Assembly (NCBI RefSeq): GCF_026013905.1
Contig: NZ_CP110257.1
Coordinates: 2,564,001 to 2,628,000 of the forward strand
Origin: Schlegelella aquatica
GTDB taxonomy: Bacteria > Pseudomonadota > Gammaproteobacteria > Burkholderiales > Burkholderiaceae_C
DNA length: 64,000 bases
Reading direction: 5' to 3'
Both the position numbers and the translations under genes were made by a program. Below are positions 40,762-50,575 of this stretch, piece by piece. Each line of letters begins with the position of its first letter. Within the stretch, counting starts at the first letter, position 1. Under the pieces are notes generated by a model. The model was not told the DNA's origin, ran no database searches, and worked only from the letters and a program-made list of their open reading frames with translations.

Positions 40762-41259
40762 TCACCCCTCGGCCAGCAGCTTCTCGACCAACTGGTGCAG
40801 TTGGGCGAAGTCGGGCTCGCCCACGTAGCGCTTGACGATCTGGCCGCGCTTGTCGAGCACGAAGGTGGTGGGCGTGAGCTTGACGTCGCCGAACTCGCGC
40901 GCCACCTGGCCGGTGTTGTCGATCGCGACTTTGAACGGCAGCTTGCGCGACTCGGTGAAGTTGGCGACGTAGGCCGGCGGGTCGTAGCTCATGGCCACGG
41001 CGACGAAGTCGAGGCCACGGTCACGGTACTTCTGGTAGGTGGCCACCATCTCCGGCATCTCCTTGACGCAGGTGACGCAGCTGGTGGCCCAGAAGTTGAC
41101 CAGCACCACTTTGCCGCGCAGATCGGCGAAGTTCTGGCGGGTGCCGTCCAGCAACACGTACTCCACCGCCGGGGCGGCGTCGCGGGTGCCCAGCGCCAGA
41201 TACCCTGTGCCGGCCACGGCTGCGAGGACCGCGCCGGCCAGAAAGGCCCGTTTCTTCAT
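40762..41259 (-). CDS. TlpA/ResA-like membrane-anchored thioredoxin
   Basis: A 165-residue periplasm-facing thiol-disulfide protein. An N-terminal signal anchor (KKRAFLAGAVLAAVAGTGYLAL) is followed by an AhpC/TSA-thioredoxin fold with KVVLVNFWATSCVTCVKEMPEM, where the active site is CVTC, and cis-Pro in KLTPTTFVLD. Typical roles are cytochrome c maturation or reduction of periplasmic disulfides. The start MKKRAFL is chosen because it begins the anchor directly. Confidence 0.85.
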   Translation of the reverse strand: MKKRAFLAGAVLAAVAGTGYLALGTRDAAPAVEYVLLDGTRQNFADLRGKVVLVNFWATSCVTCVKEMPEMVATYQKYRDRGLDFVAVAMSYDPPAYVANFTESRKLPFKVAIDNTGQVAREFGDVKLTPTTFVLDKRGQIVKRYVGEPDFAQLHQLVEKLLAEG

Positions 41260-41376
41260 CTCGCTACTCCGAAGACGCCCGGCAGTGTACGCGCGAGCGG
41301 CCGCCCCTGGCCGGCGTGGCGGTACTGCCATCGCAATCGCGCGGCCCGAGCGCTGGCGGACGGCCCTGCGGCCCCG

Positions 41377-42483
41377 TCACAGGGTCTTGGTGAGTTCGAA
41401 GACCAGCGCCGACGGCAGACTGCCCAGAAGGGCGTCGCGCCCGACCTTGGCCGCGCTGCGTGCGCCGCCGAAGCTCGACATCTCGAACATCGACCCTTCC
41501 TCGACGATCTCGATGAACGCCACGTCGGGGGCGTCGCGCAGGATGTCGGCGCGCAGATGGTTGAACCGCTCTGTGCGCAGGATGGCTTCGTACACCACGG
41601 CGTGGGGGATGCTGGAGGCGCAGAAGGCCGCGGCCTCGTCGATCGAGGTGACGAAATCGAGCACGAGGCCCATGTGCCGCACGGCCTCGCGCACTTGCAC
41701 CCGCACGTCGCGCCGAGAAGCGACGACGAGCACGTGGCAGCCGGCGAGGGGGCGGGAGTTGAGCGACGATGGAAAGCCGTCGTCGAGCTCGACCAGTTGC
41801 AGCCCCGCGAGCGTCTCGTCCACCGTGCGAGGGAACTCCACCACCGTGACGATGCGGCCGTCCTCGTCGTGCCGGCCGAGCACCACGCCGGTGACGGCGG
41901 CCGTGTGCTCCAGCAGCCGCCACGACATGTCGTCCAGGTGAAAGTCCGTCACCGTGTCGCTGAAACCGGTGGCCGCTTCGTCGGGCAAGGTCTGTCGGAA
42001 GCGGCACGCCAGGCGCGCGTGCGCCGGCCAGCTCTTGACATCGACCTTGAGCTCGATGGTCGAGCGCGCGTGCCGCATCGCCCAGTCGAGCAGGGTGTTG
42101 AGCAGGCTGAACAGCAGCGTGGGGTCGACGATCACGTCCACCGGCTTGAGCACCTGACGCACCTCGATGCCCCGCGCCGACGTCTCGCGGTGGCGGTGGA
42201 CCAGGACGTTCTGGACCGTCTGGGTGAGGTTGAGCCGCTCGTGCGACTGACGGACCCGCCCGGAGGCGAAGCGTGCGATCTGCTGGCTGGCCAGGCCGAC
42301 CTGGCGGCTGCGCTCGAGCTCTTCGCGCAGCTGGCGCAGGCTCTTGCGGTCGATGCGTCCGGTGGACGCGAGTGCGTACACGCGCTCCAACGCACTCGTC
42401 AGGGGCGCGGCGATCTCCTCGCCGATCTGCATCACCAGATCGCGCCAGCGGCCGGCATCGTGGTGGTCGGACGTCTCGGGCAT
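41377..42483 (-). CDS. degenerate histidine-kinase/receiver-like protein
   Basis: A 368-residue soluble protein laid out like HisKA-HATPase-REC but lacking the working residues. The H-box position reads MQIGEEIAAPLTSALE, with Glu where the phospho-His would be. The N-box region reads LLNTLLDWAMRHA, and no glycine boxes are visible. The C-terminal receiver-like half (HVLVVASRRDVRVQV) has Glu in AVVYEAIL where Asp is expected. It may be a phosphorylation-independent scaffold or regulator. Recognition rests on layout and residual motifs, so alternative folds are possible. The start is MPETSDHHDAG at 42483. Confidence 0.55.
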   Translation of the reverse strand: MPETSDHHDAGRWRDLVMQIGEEIAAPLTSALERVYALASTGRIDRKSLRQLREELERSRQVGLASQQIARFASGRVRQSHERLNLTQTVQNVLVHRHRETSARGIEVRQVLKPVDVIVDPTLLFSLLNTLLDWAMRHARSTIELKVDVKSWPAHARLACRFRQTLPDEAATGFSDTVTDFHLDDMSWRLLEHTAAVTGVVLGRHDEDGRIVTVVEFPRTVDETLAGLQLVELDDGFPSSLNSRPLAGCHVLVVASRRDVRVQVREAVRHMGLVLDFVTSIDEAAAFCASSIPHAVVYEAILRTERFNHLRADILRDAPDVAFIEIVEEGSMFEMSSFGGARSAAKVGRDALLGSLPSALVFELTKTL

Positions 42484-42674
42484 GGGCGGGACTCGAAGGG
42501 CCACCGCCGCGGCTGGCAAGGCCCCGGGCGCGACCGTCTTGTCTTGTTACAAACGAGACCGAGTATTTCGCCGCCCCCTCGACCTGCACCACCCCGCGAA
42601 CGGGGGCCGCCCACCGCCGATCCGTGAGCCCTTTCACGGCGCGCACACGCGCCCGCCGGGCGGGCGACCCCGGT

Positions 42675-43247
42675 TCAGCGCTTGGCGGCGCGCAGGCTCC
42701 CGCGCGCCTGCCGCCAGCGCTCCTCAAGGTAGGCGCCGTAGAAGTCGGGCACCACGAGGCCTTCCAGCCGGGGCGCCAGCTCGCGCCCCGAAGGGTCGAG
42801 GAACAGCACCGTGGGCGCCACCCTGATCCGCAAGCGCCGGGCCACGGCCGATTGGGTGGACGCGCGACCTCCGTAGTCCTCGAGGGCCTTCGCCGAGTCC
42901 ATGTCGATCTCGGCCACGACCGCGCCCTGCTCGCGGGCCAGGGGCTGGAGGTAGGCGCGGCGTGCGGTCTCGCAGTAGGGGCAGCCGGGCAGGCTGACCA
43001 GCAGCAGCACCGGTTCGCCCCGCGCCGCGGCGGCCTGCGCCAGGGCCGGCAGCGAGGCCGGCTCGGGCAGGCGCCCCTGCTGCGCCCCTTCGGCCCGGGC
43101 CGGCGGCAGCGCGGCCGGCCCGCTGCGGGCGAGCGCGACGGCGCCGAGCAGCGCACCGCCGCACAGCGCCTGCCAGACGGCGCGACGCGAGCGGTTCGTC
43201 GTGCCCGCTTCCCGCCCAGGGGGCGGCCACGCCGCCCGCAGCTTCAC
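42675..43247 (-). CDS. exported thioredoxin-like protein
   Basis: A 190-residue protein with a basic N-terminus and hydrophobic signal (RRAVWQALCGGALLGAVALA), then a thioredoxin fold with active site PGCPYCETARRAYL (CPYC) and cis-Pro in RVAPTVLFLDPSG. CPYC is the glutaredoxin-like redox pair. The GTG start at 43247 overlaps the upstream hydrolase stop by four bases (GTGA). Likely a periplasmic reductase or isomerase; partner unknown. Confidence 0.75.
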   Translation of the reverse strand: MKLRAAWPPPGREAGTTNRSRRAVWQALCGGALLGAVALARSGPAALPPARAEGAQQGRLPEPASLPALAQAAAARGEPVLLLVSLPGCPYCETARRAYLQPLAREQGAVVAEIDMDSAKALEDYGGRASTQSAVARRLRIRVAPTVLFLDPSGRELAPRLEGLVVPDFYGAYLEERWRQARGSLRAAKR

Positions 43248-43945
43248 GCGACCTCCAGCAGGGCGTGCACCAGGTCGTCCGGCGCGCTGATCATCGCGTC
43301 GTGGCCGGTGTCGAGCGTGACCACGCGCCAGCCGGGCTCTTCGCGCACGCGGCGGCGTGCGACGTCGATGGTGGGCAAGGCCGGGTCCCGGCAGTCGATG
43401 AACGTCTTGGGCCGGCCGAACACGCGGGCCGGATCGAAGTGCAAGGGATCGTCGTACACGCCGCCGGGCTGGGGCGTCTGCCGGCGTGCGACCCAGGCGT
43501 GGTCCTCGGGCGCGAGGCCGAAGACCGCCGGGTCGGCCGGCGGCAGGACCCCCAGCCGCGCGATCGCCTCGCGGCGCGCCTGCCGGGTTTCTTCGCTGTG
43601 CCGGCTGGACCAGCATTCGCCCGGCTGCGGGACCACCGCGTCGAGGTACACCAGATGGCGGATGCGCTCGGCAAGCCGGTCGGCGACGCCGGTGATCACC
43701 ATGCCGGCGTAGCTGTGCCCCACCAGCACGAAGTCGCTCGACTCCTCGGCTTCGATCACCTCGACCACGTCGGCCACGTGCGTCGCGAGCGTGATCGGCA
43801 TCGCGCCCAGCAGGTGGCGCCTTTCGCCCACCCCGCTCAGGGACACGGCGAATGCACGATGGCCGGCGCGCCACAGCGGCGGCAAGACCCGCTTCCAGCA
43901 CCAAGCGCCGTGCCAGGCGCCGTGGACCAGGACGAAATCCGTCAT
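43244..43945 (-). CDS. alpha/beta hydrolase, EstC/methylesterase-like
   Basis: A 233-residue hydrolase close to the EstC/plant methylesterase (salicylate-binding-protein-2) group. FVLVHGAWHGAWCWKRVLP holds the oxyanion region, GHSYAGMV carries the nucleophilic Ser near residue 78, and LDTGHDAMIS has the catalytic His. HLVYLDAVVPQPGE is typical of the family. Linked by GTGA overlap to the thioredoxin-like gene. Natural substrate unknown. Confidence 0.85.
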   Translation of the reverse strand: MTDFVLVHGAWHGAWCWKRVLPPLWRAGHRAFAVSLSGVGERRHLLGAMPITLATHVADVVEVIEAEESSDFVLVGHSYAGMVITGVADRLAERIRHLVYLDAVVPQPGECWSSRHSEETRQARREAIARLGVLPPADPAVFGLAPEDHAWVARRQTPQPGGVYDDPLHFDPARVFGRPKTFIDCRDPALPTIDVARRRVREEPGWRVVTLDTGHDAMISAPDDLVHALLEVA

Positions 43946-43991
43946 CTCTACACGCTCCGAAGACGAGGGGCTGCATGCGCATAATGCAGCG

Positions 43992-44552
43992 ATGCGCCCG
44001 ATTGTCCTGCAGCCTGCCCGCGGCGTGGCCCGCGCTCGACAAGCCCGCTCGGCGGCCGTGGTCCTCGCGCTGGCGCTGGTCGGCTGCGCCCCGGCGCTGG
44101 ACTGGCGGCAGGTCCAGCCCGAGGACGCAGGCGTGCAGGCCCTGTACCCGTGCAAGCCCCGCAGCCACGAGCGCACGGTGCGCTTGGCGGGCAACGAAGT
44201 CCGCATGCGGATGTACGCCTGCCAGGCGGGGGATCTGACCTTCGGCATCACCTATGCCGATCTGCCCTCGCCCGCCCAGGTGGGGCCGGCCCTGCGCGAG
44301 CTGCGCGATGCGGCCAGCACGCACCTGCCCGGGGTGGCCCACATGCTGCCGCCCCTGCAAGTGCCCGGCATGACGCCGCAGCCGGACGCCGCCCACCTGC
44401 GCCTGGAGGCGCGCCGGCCCGACGGCCGGCCGCTCGTGCAGGAGGCCGCCTTCTTCGCGCGGGGCACGCGGGTGTATCAGGCCAATGTCGTGGGCGAGCG
44501 ACTGCCCGAGGAACCGGCGCAGACGTTCTTTGCGGGCCTCGCGCTCCGATAG
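43992..44552 (+). CDS. putative lipoprotein of unknown function
   Basis: A 186-residue protein with a basic N-terminus, hydrophobic stretch and lipobox LVGC (ALALVGCAPALDW). The body has two further Cys in ALYPCKPRSHERTVR and MRMYACQAGD that could form a disulfide, and ends without membrane segments. I do not recognise the family. It lies 21 bases before the EIIA gene in the same direction and may share its transcript. Confidence 0.65.
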   Translation: MRPIVLQPARGVARARQARSAAVVLALALVGCAPALDWRQVQPEDAGVQALYPCKPRSHERTVRLAGNEVRMRMYACQAGDLTFGITYADLPSPAQVGPALRELRDAASTHLPGVAHMLPPLQVPGMTPQPDAAHLRLEARRPDGRPLVQEAAFFARGTRVYQANVVGERLPEEPAQTFFAGLALR

Positions 44553-44573
44553 GCGGATAATGCTCGTCCTGCT

Positions 44574-44996
44574 ATGTCCGGCATTCTGATCATCGCCCAC
44601 GCCCCGCTGGCGAGCGCCCTCAAGGCGTGCGCCACGCACACCTTTCCGGACTGCGCCGCCTCGGTCGAGGCGCTGGACGTCCCGCCGGACCAGCCCGTCG
44701 AGGAGACCGAAGCCCAGGCGCGCGTGCTGCTGGCACGGGTGCAGCGGCCCGACGCGCTCATCATCACCGACGTGTTCGGGGCCACGCCGTGCAACGTCGC
44801 GCAACGTCTGGCCGACGGCGTGCACGTGAAGGTGGTGGCCGGCGCCAATGTGCCGATGCTCTGGCGCAGCCTGTGCTACCGCCACGAACCGATCGAGACG
44901 CTGGCCGCGCGCGCCGTCGCAGGGGCCGCGCAAGGCGTGATGCAGTTGGGCGACCCGCTGCCGCAGAGCCAGCAGAATCCATCCCCGGCTCAATGA
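44574..44996 (+). CDS. PTS mannose-type EIIA regulatory protein
   Basis: A 140-residue EIIA of the mannose class. The phosphorylatable His is in ILIIAHAPLASAL (His9), and ITDVFGATPCNVAQRL is the conserved second loop. It accepts phosphate from HPr, encoded next with an ATGA overlap. No EIIB/C components are nearby, so it is probably regulatory, as in other betaproteobacteria. GATAAT at 44556-44561 is a possible -10, without a clear -35. Confidence 0.9.
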   Translation: MSGILIIAHAPLASALKACATHTFPDCAASVEALDVPPDQPVEETEAQARVLLARVQRPDALIITDVFGATPCNVAQRLADGVHVKVVAGANVPMLWRSLCYRHEPIETLAARAVAGAAQGVMQLGDPLPQSQQNPSPAQ

Positions 44997-45262
44997 TCAA
45001 GACGACCATCACCATCAGCAATAAGCTCGGCCTCCATGCGCGGGCCTCGGCCAAGCTCACGAAGCTGGCCGCCTCCTACAAGAGCGAGGTGTTCATGAGC
45101 CGTAACGGCCGGCGCGTCAATGCCAAGAGCATCATGGGCGTGATGATGCTGGCCGCCGGCCTCGGCTGCGAGGTCGAGATCGAGACGCAAGGCGAGGACG
45201 AACGCGAGGCGATGGACGCCATCGTCGCGCTGATCAACGACAGGTTCGGCGAAGGCGAGTGA
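44993..45262 (+). CDS. ptsH: phosphocarrier protein HPr
   Basis: An 89-residue phosphocarrier of the phosphotransferase system. The active-site His lies in LGLHARASAKL, and the regulatory Ser region is AKSIMGVMML (Ser near position 46), the site used by HPr kinase where present. Overlaps the EIIA stop. Enzyme I (ptsI) normally follows in this order but is not here: a convergent hybrid kinase gene starts its 3' end 19 bases downstream. Confidence 0.94.
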   Translation: MIKTTITISNKLGLHARASAKLTKLAASYKSEVFMSRNGRRVNAKSIMGVMMLAAGLGCEVEIETQGEDEREAMDAIVALINDRFGEGE

Positions 45263-45281
45263 AGTCGGCCCGGTGCCGGCC

Positions 45282-48200
45282 TCACCCGTCGGTGCTGTCG
45301 CTGGCAAGGTAATCCGCCACCGCGCGGCGCGCCTGCGCAAGGGCTCGCTCGAGGGCGTCGACGTCGTCCGCGGACAGCCGGCCTCCGCCGACGAACCGCG
45401 GCTCGATCCGGCGCGACACCGCCTCCAGCGCACGCAGCCCCAGACTGGCCGCGACCCCCTTCAGGCTGTGCACCTGGCGCCGCTGCTCGGCCGCCGGCTC
45501 GCGCCCGGAGACCGCCGGCTCCCGGTACATCTCGGCGAAGCGCTCCAGCGCCCGCCGGTACAGCGAAGGCATGCCCCCACACACGCGCAGCCCCTGGGCG
45601 GGGTCCAGCACGGACGCGGCGCGGCCCTCGGAACCGGCCTCCGGCCTGGACGCCGGCAGATCGTGCGTCGAGCCGCGCAGGCCGTTCGGGCCGGCGCCCG
45701 GCTTGGTCCAGCGCGCCAAGGTGCGCACCAGCAGGCCGGAGTCGATGGGCTTGGTCAGATGCTCGTTCATCCCGGCGCGCAGCGAGAGCTCGCGGTCGCC
45801 GGCCATGGCATGCGCGGTCATCGCCACGATGGGCAGCTCGGCGAAGCGGCCGCCGAGGGCCCGGATCGCCTCGGTGGCCTCGAGGCCGTCCATCTCGGGC
45901 ATCTGGACATCCATCAGCACCAGGTCGAAGTGCTGGCGCTGCACCTCGCGCACGGCCTGGGCCCCGGTGCCGACCGTGGTCACTTCGACGCCGGCGCGCT
46001 CGAGGATCTCGCACGCCAGTTCCTGGTTCAGAGGGTTGTCCTCGGCCAGCAGCACGCGCACACCGGCCAGAGGGGCGCTGTCGCGCGCCACGGCAGGCGC
46101 CAGCGGCTGCGGCGCCTGGCCGTGCAGCGCCGCGCACAAGCGCCCCGGCAGCACCGGTTTCAGCAGACAGCCTTGCCACCCCAGACGCTCGATGTCGGGC
46201 CGCAGCTCGTCTTGCTCCAGCAGGCCGCAGACGAGGTGCACGCGCGGCCTGGGCCCGGGCCGCGACGCATGTGCGCTCCACCACCCGAGCCACGATGAGC
46301 GCGACGCCTGGAACAGCGCCGCATCGAGCAGGACGACGACGGGTGCAGAGGCGGCCTCGCCCGGTAGATCGTCGGCGGCAGCGAGCCCGAGAGCCGCGGG
46401 CTGCGGCTCGGCCGGGGCCACGACGCGGTGACCCCACGCTTGGAGCCATTGCTCCACCGCGGCCCGGCGGGTCCCGCACGCATCGAAGACCACCACGGTG
46501 TGAGGCACCGCACACCCGCAGGCAGCATGCACCCACGAGACGGGCGCGTGCGTGGGCACGCCGAGCGCGAGTTCGAACCAGAAGGTGGACCCGTGGCCCG
46601 GCTGGGAATGCAGACCCATCGCGCCCCCCATGAACTCCACCAGCCGCCGGGAGATGACCAGGCCGAGGCCGGTGCCGCCGAACCGCCGCGTGGTGGAGGC
46701 ATCGGCTTGGGTGAAGGGCTCGAAGAGCCGCGATTGCTGGTCGGCGTCCAGCCCGATGCCGGTGTCGCACACTTCGAAACGCAGCCGTGTGCCGGTGCTC
46801 TGCGGCCGGTCGGCCTCGCGCACGCGCAGCACGATGCTGCCCTGCTCCGTGAACTTGACCGCATTGGACAGCAGGTTCGACAGCACCTGCCCCAACCGGG
46901 TGGGATCGCCCACATGGTGCGCGGGCAGGCTCGCCGGCACGTCGACGACGAGCTCGAGACCCTTGGCGGCGGCTTGAGGGGCGACGAGGTCCAGCGAGCG
47001 CTCCAGCAGATCCTCGAGCGCGAACTCGGTGTGCTCGATCTGCAGCTTGCCCGCTTCGATCTTGGAGAAGTCGAGCAGGTCGTTGAGGACGCCCAGCAAC
47101 TGCCGCGCCGCCTGATGGGCCTTGGCGACGTACGCCTGCTCGCGCGCCTCGAGCCGCCCTTGCAGCGCCAGCTCCGTCATGCCGATGATGCCGTTCATCG
47201 GCGTGCGGATCTCGTGGCTCACGTTGGCGAGGAACTCGCTCTTGAGGCGGCTGGCTTCCACGGCCGCGAGACGCGCCCGTTCGATCGCCTCGGTGGCGCG
47301 GTGCTGGTCGGTCACATCGAAGGTGACCCCGACGATGCGTTCGATGCGGCCGATCTCGTCGCGCACCTGGCGCGCGGCGCTGCGCAGGTGTCGAACCTCG
47401 CCGTCGGGCCGGACGATGCGGAACTCGCCCACGCCCTGCAGCTCGCCCCGGCGCGTGCGCGCGGTGTCGCGCATGACGCGCTCGCGATCGTCGAGGTGGA
47501 TCATGGCCTCCCACTGCGCATCGCTCAGGCCCTCGGGTCGAGGAGCAAGGCCGTAGATGCGGTACAGCTCGTCGTTCCACTCGCGTCGGCCGTCGCGCAG
47601 ATCCACCATCCACACGCCCATGCCGGAGACCGACAGGGCCAGCGTGAGCCGCGCGGCGAGCTCCTCCATGCGGCGAGCCGTCTCGCGTTGCTCGGTCACG
47701 TCCAAGTCCAGCCCGACCGAGCGCAGCAGGCGGCCCTGCTCGTCGCGCTCGTTGCGCCCGGTACAGCGGATGTGCCGGCGCACACCGTCCGGCCGCTCGA
47801 TGGTGTACTCCAGGGCATACGTGGAGCATCGCGGGTCGCGCAGGCAGGCGTGCCACCGCTCGAGGGTGGTCTCGCGGTCCGCGGGCACGATCAGCCGCTC
47901 CCACGCCGAGGGGTCGGCGTTCAGGTCGAGACCGTAGAGCTCAGCGCCCCGCTCGTCCCACTGCAGGCGGCCCGTCGCGGCGTCGAGCTCCCACACCGAA
48001 GCCTGGACCGCAGACAGCGCCACCGTCAGCCGTTCGTTCGTCTCCTGCAGCGCGTGCCGCGCGCGCACGTCGCCGGTCACATCCACATCCATGCCCACCG
48101 CCCGCCGTGCGCGCCCCTGCGCATCGCGCTCGACTTGCACGAGGGTGCGCAGGTGTCGTGACTGCCCACCGGGCAGGCGCAACGAGAAGACCGCTTCGAG

Positions 48201-49466
48201 GCTGTCTTCGTCGCCGTGCACGATGCGCTCGACGAAGCGGCGGTACTCCTCCTGCTGGGCCGGCTCGACGAGCGGCAGCACGTCCTCGAAGCGATGGACC
48301 AGCCGGTCGTCGGGCCAGCCGAGAAGCGACGGCAGGTCCTTGTCACGCACCACGAAGCCGGTCGTGCCGTCGTACTCCCACAAGGAGCCGCGAACGGCGC
48401 GCACCGCCAGGTTGCGCCGCTGCAGCGCGGCCTCCTGTCGCTGCCGCGACTGCATTTCCTGCGTCACGTCGCGATCGAGGCCCACCAGTCGTCTCGCCTG
48501 TCCCGTCTCGTCGCGCTCGACGTAGAAGCAGGTGTGGACCCACCGCACGGCGCCATCGGGCCGGAGGACGCGAACCACCTGCTCCTGACGGTCCGTCCCC
48601 TGGACCGCATGCCAGAAGGCGGCCTCGTGACGCTTGCGGTCGTCGGGGTGCAGCACGCGGTACCAGTCGTCCACCGGCCGTTCTCCGGCCTGACCGGCCA
48701 GCCCGTAGATACGTGCTTCCTGCGCGTCGTAGCTGAAGCGGCGCTGCTGCACGTCGTAGTCCCAAGAGCCGAACTGCCCGGCCTGCACGGCGGTCGCCAG
48801 GCGCTGGTGCACTTCGCGCAGCTCCGCCTCGCGTTCTCGTATCAGGCGTTGTTCCTGCTCGGCGTGCTGCCACCGTGCCATGTGCCGCCGCAACACCAGC
48901 AACACCAGGCACAGCATCACCGCGAACTCGGTGAACACCCAGGCCTGGTTCCACGGCGAGATCGCGCGCGGTCCGAGGGCTGCGCCGTGCGATTGAAGAT
49001 AGGCGAGCAGGAACATCGCCGCCGAGGCCATCGCCGCCACGCCCAGCCCTGCGCGCGCGCCGAACAGGAAGGTCGAGAAGACGATGGGCAGCAGCAGCAC
49101 CAGCGATTGCACCGCCTGAACCGTGCCGAGCACGACGATCCACGCGAGACTGCCGACGAGCGCGAGCCCCAGTGCCACCCAGGGGACGGCCGGTGAATAC
49201 CGGCGCCGCGCCCAGTACCGCAAGGTCACGGCCACGACGGCCAACCCCACCGACACCGTGAGCGAGGCCGACGAGGCCGCCGGCATCAACAGGATCGTCA
49301 GAACGACGGCCCCTGCCGCGACCACGGCGATCACGCCCAGCGTGTCCACCGCGAGTTCCTGCACCTGATCGGCGGGCAAGGACGCGCGCCGCTCCCGCAC
49401 CAACTCCAGCAACCCCCGCCACGGTGCGGCGGGCGCGCGGTGTGAGGAGTCGGCAGGAGCGGGCAT
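45282..49466 (-). CDS. multi-PAS hybrid sensor histidine kinase with HPt
   Basis: A 1394-residue membrane kinase. Five to six hydrophobic helices (residues about 40-200) are followed by four PAS/PAC units (motifs such as [40 protein letters not shown]). HisKA has [18 protein letters not shown]; HATPase has [29 protein letters not shown] first receiver-like region is degenerate, and a second is complete ([31 protein letters not shown]). The C-terminal HPt has [13 protein letters not shown]. All phosphorelay steps are in one chain; the final target regulator is not encoded next to it. Convergent with ptsH. Confidence 0.92.
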   Translation of the reverse strand: MPAPADSSHRAPAAPWRGLLELVRERRASLPADQVQELAVDTLGVIAVVAAGAVVLTILLMPAASSASLTVSVGLAVVAVTLRYWARRRYSPAVPWVALGLALVGSLAWIVVLGTVQAVQSLVLLLPIVFSTFLFGARAGLGVAAMASAAMFLLAYLQSHGAALGPRAISPWNQAWVFTEFAVMLCLVLLVLRRHMARWQHAEQEQRLIREREAELREVHQRLATAVQAGQFGSWDYDVQQRRFSYDAQEARIYGLAGQAGERPVDDWYRVLHPDDRKRHEAAFWHAVQGTDRQEQVVRVLRPDGAVRWVHTCFYVERDETGQARRLVGLDRDVTQEMQSRQRQEAALQRRNLAVRAVRGSLWEYDGTTGFVVRDKDLPSLLGWPDDRLVHRFEDVLPLVEPAQQEEYRRFVERIVHGDEDSLEAVFSLRLPGGQSRHLRTLVQVERDAQGRARRAVGMDVDVTGDVRARHALQETNERLTVALSAVQASVWELDAATGRLQWDERGAELYGLDLNADPSAWERLIVPADRETTLERWHACLRDPRCSTYALEYTIERPDGVRRHIRCTGRNERDEQGRLLRSVGLDLDVTEQRETARRMEELAARLTLALSVSGMGVWMVDLRDGRREWNDELYRIYGLAPRPEGLSDAQWEAMIHLDDRERVMRDTARTRRGELQGVGEFRIVRPDGEVRHLRSAARQVRDEIGRIERIVGVTFDVTDQHRATEAIERARLAAVEASRLKSEFLANVSHEIRTPMNGIIGMTELALQGRLEAREQAYVAKAHQAARQLLGVLNDLLDFSKIEAGKLQIEHTEFALEDLLERSLDLVAPQAAAKGLELVVDVPASLPAHHVGDPTRLGQVLSNLLSNAVKFTEQGSIVLRVREADRPQSTGTRLRFEVCDTGIGLDADQQSRLFEPFTQADASTTRRFGGTGLGLVISRRLVEFMGGAMGLHSQPGHGSTFWFELALGVPTHAPVSWVHAACGCAVPHTVVVFDACGTRRAAVEQWLQAWGHRVVAPAEPQPAALGLAAADDLPGEAASAPVVVLLDAALFQASRSSWLGWWSAHASRPGPRPRVHLVCGLLEQDELRPDIERLGWQGCLLKPVLPGRLCAALHGQAPQPLAPAVARDSAPLAGVRVLLAEDNPLNQELACEILERAGVEVTTVGTGAQAVREVQRQHFDLVLMDVQMPEMDGLEATEAIRALGGRFAELPIVAMTAHAMAGDRELSLRAGMNEHLTKPIDSGLLVRTLARWTKPGAGPNGLRGSTHDLPASRPEAGSEGRAASVLDPAQGLRVCGGMPSLYRRALERFAEMYREPAVSGREPAAEQRRQVHSLKGVAASLGLRALEAVSRRIEPRFVGGGRLSADDVDALERALAQARRAVADYLASDSTDG

Positions 49467-49699
49467 GGGCTGTGAGCGGCTCGGGCGGGGGCCGCGATCG
49501 GCGGGCAGCGCGAGGAAGTTACCACGCGGGCACGAGGCCAGAGGCCGGAAAACCCCTCAATGGCCGCAATCCCATTCACTTTCCGGACGTTCGGCGTGCC
49601 GTGCAGCCCGGGCAGGGTCGTCACGCCGCCGTCACGGGGCGTTCACGGCCGCGTCACGGCCCCCGCCTAGCCTGGAGGTCCTAGAACGAGGAGCACTGC

Positions 49700-50521
49700 A
49701 TGAGGGACCTGCCGCTGCCGACGCTGCCGATTTCCGAGATCCGGGCCCCGCGGAGGTCCCTTCACCGCGGCTCGACGCCGGTGGACACTGCCAAACTGGT
49801 GGTGGCTTGGGCGCGCCATGCCGACGAAGTTCTGGAAGCCCAGAGGCTGAGGTACCTGGTCTTCGGCGAGGAAATGGGGGCCCGCCTGACGTGCCCGAAA
49901 GGCACGCCGCCCGGACACGACGTGGACGTCTTCGATGCCTACTGCGAGCATCTGCTGGTGCGTGCCGTCGATGCGCAAGGGGCCGCCCCGGTGGTCGGGA
50001 CTTACCGGGTGCTCACGCCCGCCGCGGCCCGCCGCATCGGCGGCCTGTACAGCGAGACGGAGTTCGACCTCACTCGCCTGCGCGGCCTGCGCCCTCGCAT
50101 GGTCGAACTCGGCCGCTCCTGCGTGCACCCCGAACACCGCTCGGGCGCGGTGATCCTCGCCCTGTGGGGCGCGCTCGCCCAGTTCATGGTGCACAACCAC
50201 CTGGACACGATGATCGGCTGCGCCAGTGTCAGCATGCGCGACGGCGGACACGTGGCCGCGAGCCTGTGGGAGCAACTGCGGCACTCGCACCTTGCGCCGA
50301 TCGAGTACCGCGTGCAGCCGCGGCTGTGCCTGCCGGTGGAGGAACTGCGACGCGACCTCGCGGTGGAGCCACCGGCGTTGATCAAGGGCTACCTGCGGTG
50401 CGGCGCCCGCATCCTCGGGGCGCCGGCCTGGGACCCGGACTTCAACACGGCCGATTTGCCGATGATGATGCGCATCGGCGATCTGCCGGTGAAGTACCGC
50501 CGGCACTTTCTGGGGGCCTGA
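49700..50521 (+). CDS. olsB: L-ornithine N-alpha-acyltransferase (OlsB-like)
   Basis: A 273-residue GNAT-type acyltransferase. LRYLVFGEEMGARLTC, DVDVFDAYCEHLLVRA, VVGTYRVLTP, ELGRSCVHPEHRSGAVILAL and MIGCASVSMRDGG are the OlsB family blocks. OlsB attaches 3-hydroxyacyl from ACP to ornithine, the first step to phosphorus-free ornithine lipids; OlsA finishes the lipid and is not adjacent. The ATG at 49700 has GAGGAG about 7 bases upstream. Function is by family; some relatives acylate other amines. Confidence 0.85.
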   Translation: MRDLPLPTLPISEIRAPRRSLHRGSTPVDTAKLVVAWARHADEVLEAQRLRYLVFGEEMGARLTCPKGTPPGHDVDVFDAYCEHLLVRAVDAQGAAPVVGTYRVLTPAAARRIGGLYSETEFDLTRLRGLRPRMVELGRSCVHPEHRSGAVILALWGALAQFMVHNHLDTMIGCASVSMRDGGHVAASLWEQLRHSHLAPIEYRVQPRLCLPVEELRRDLAVEPPALIKGYLRCGARILGAPAWDPDFNTADLPMMMRIGDLPVKYRRHFLGA

Positions 50522-50575
50522 AGCCCTTCGAGGCGGCGGCGCGGACACGGGCCGGTCGCCCGGCCCGCTGCGCCA

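Noticed and set aside
42530..42565. TTGTTACAA palindrome upstream of the degenerate kinase-like gene as an operator
   Set aside because: The dyad is short and imperfect beyond nine bases, with no second copy nearby; too weak to annotate.
45076..47904. 942-residue second minus-strand frame within the large hybrid kinase gene
   Set aside because: An arginine/alanine-rich translation typical of a shifted frame over a coding region; the PAS-kinase frame explains the sequence fully.
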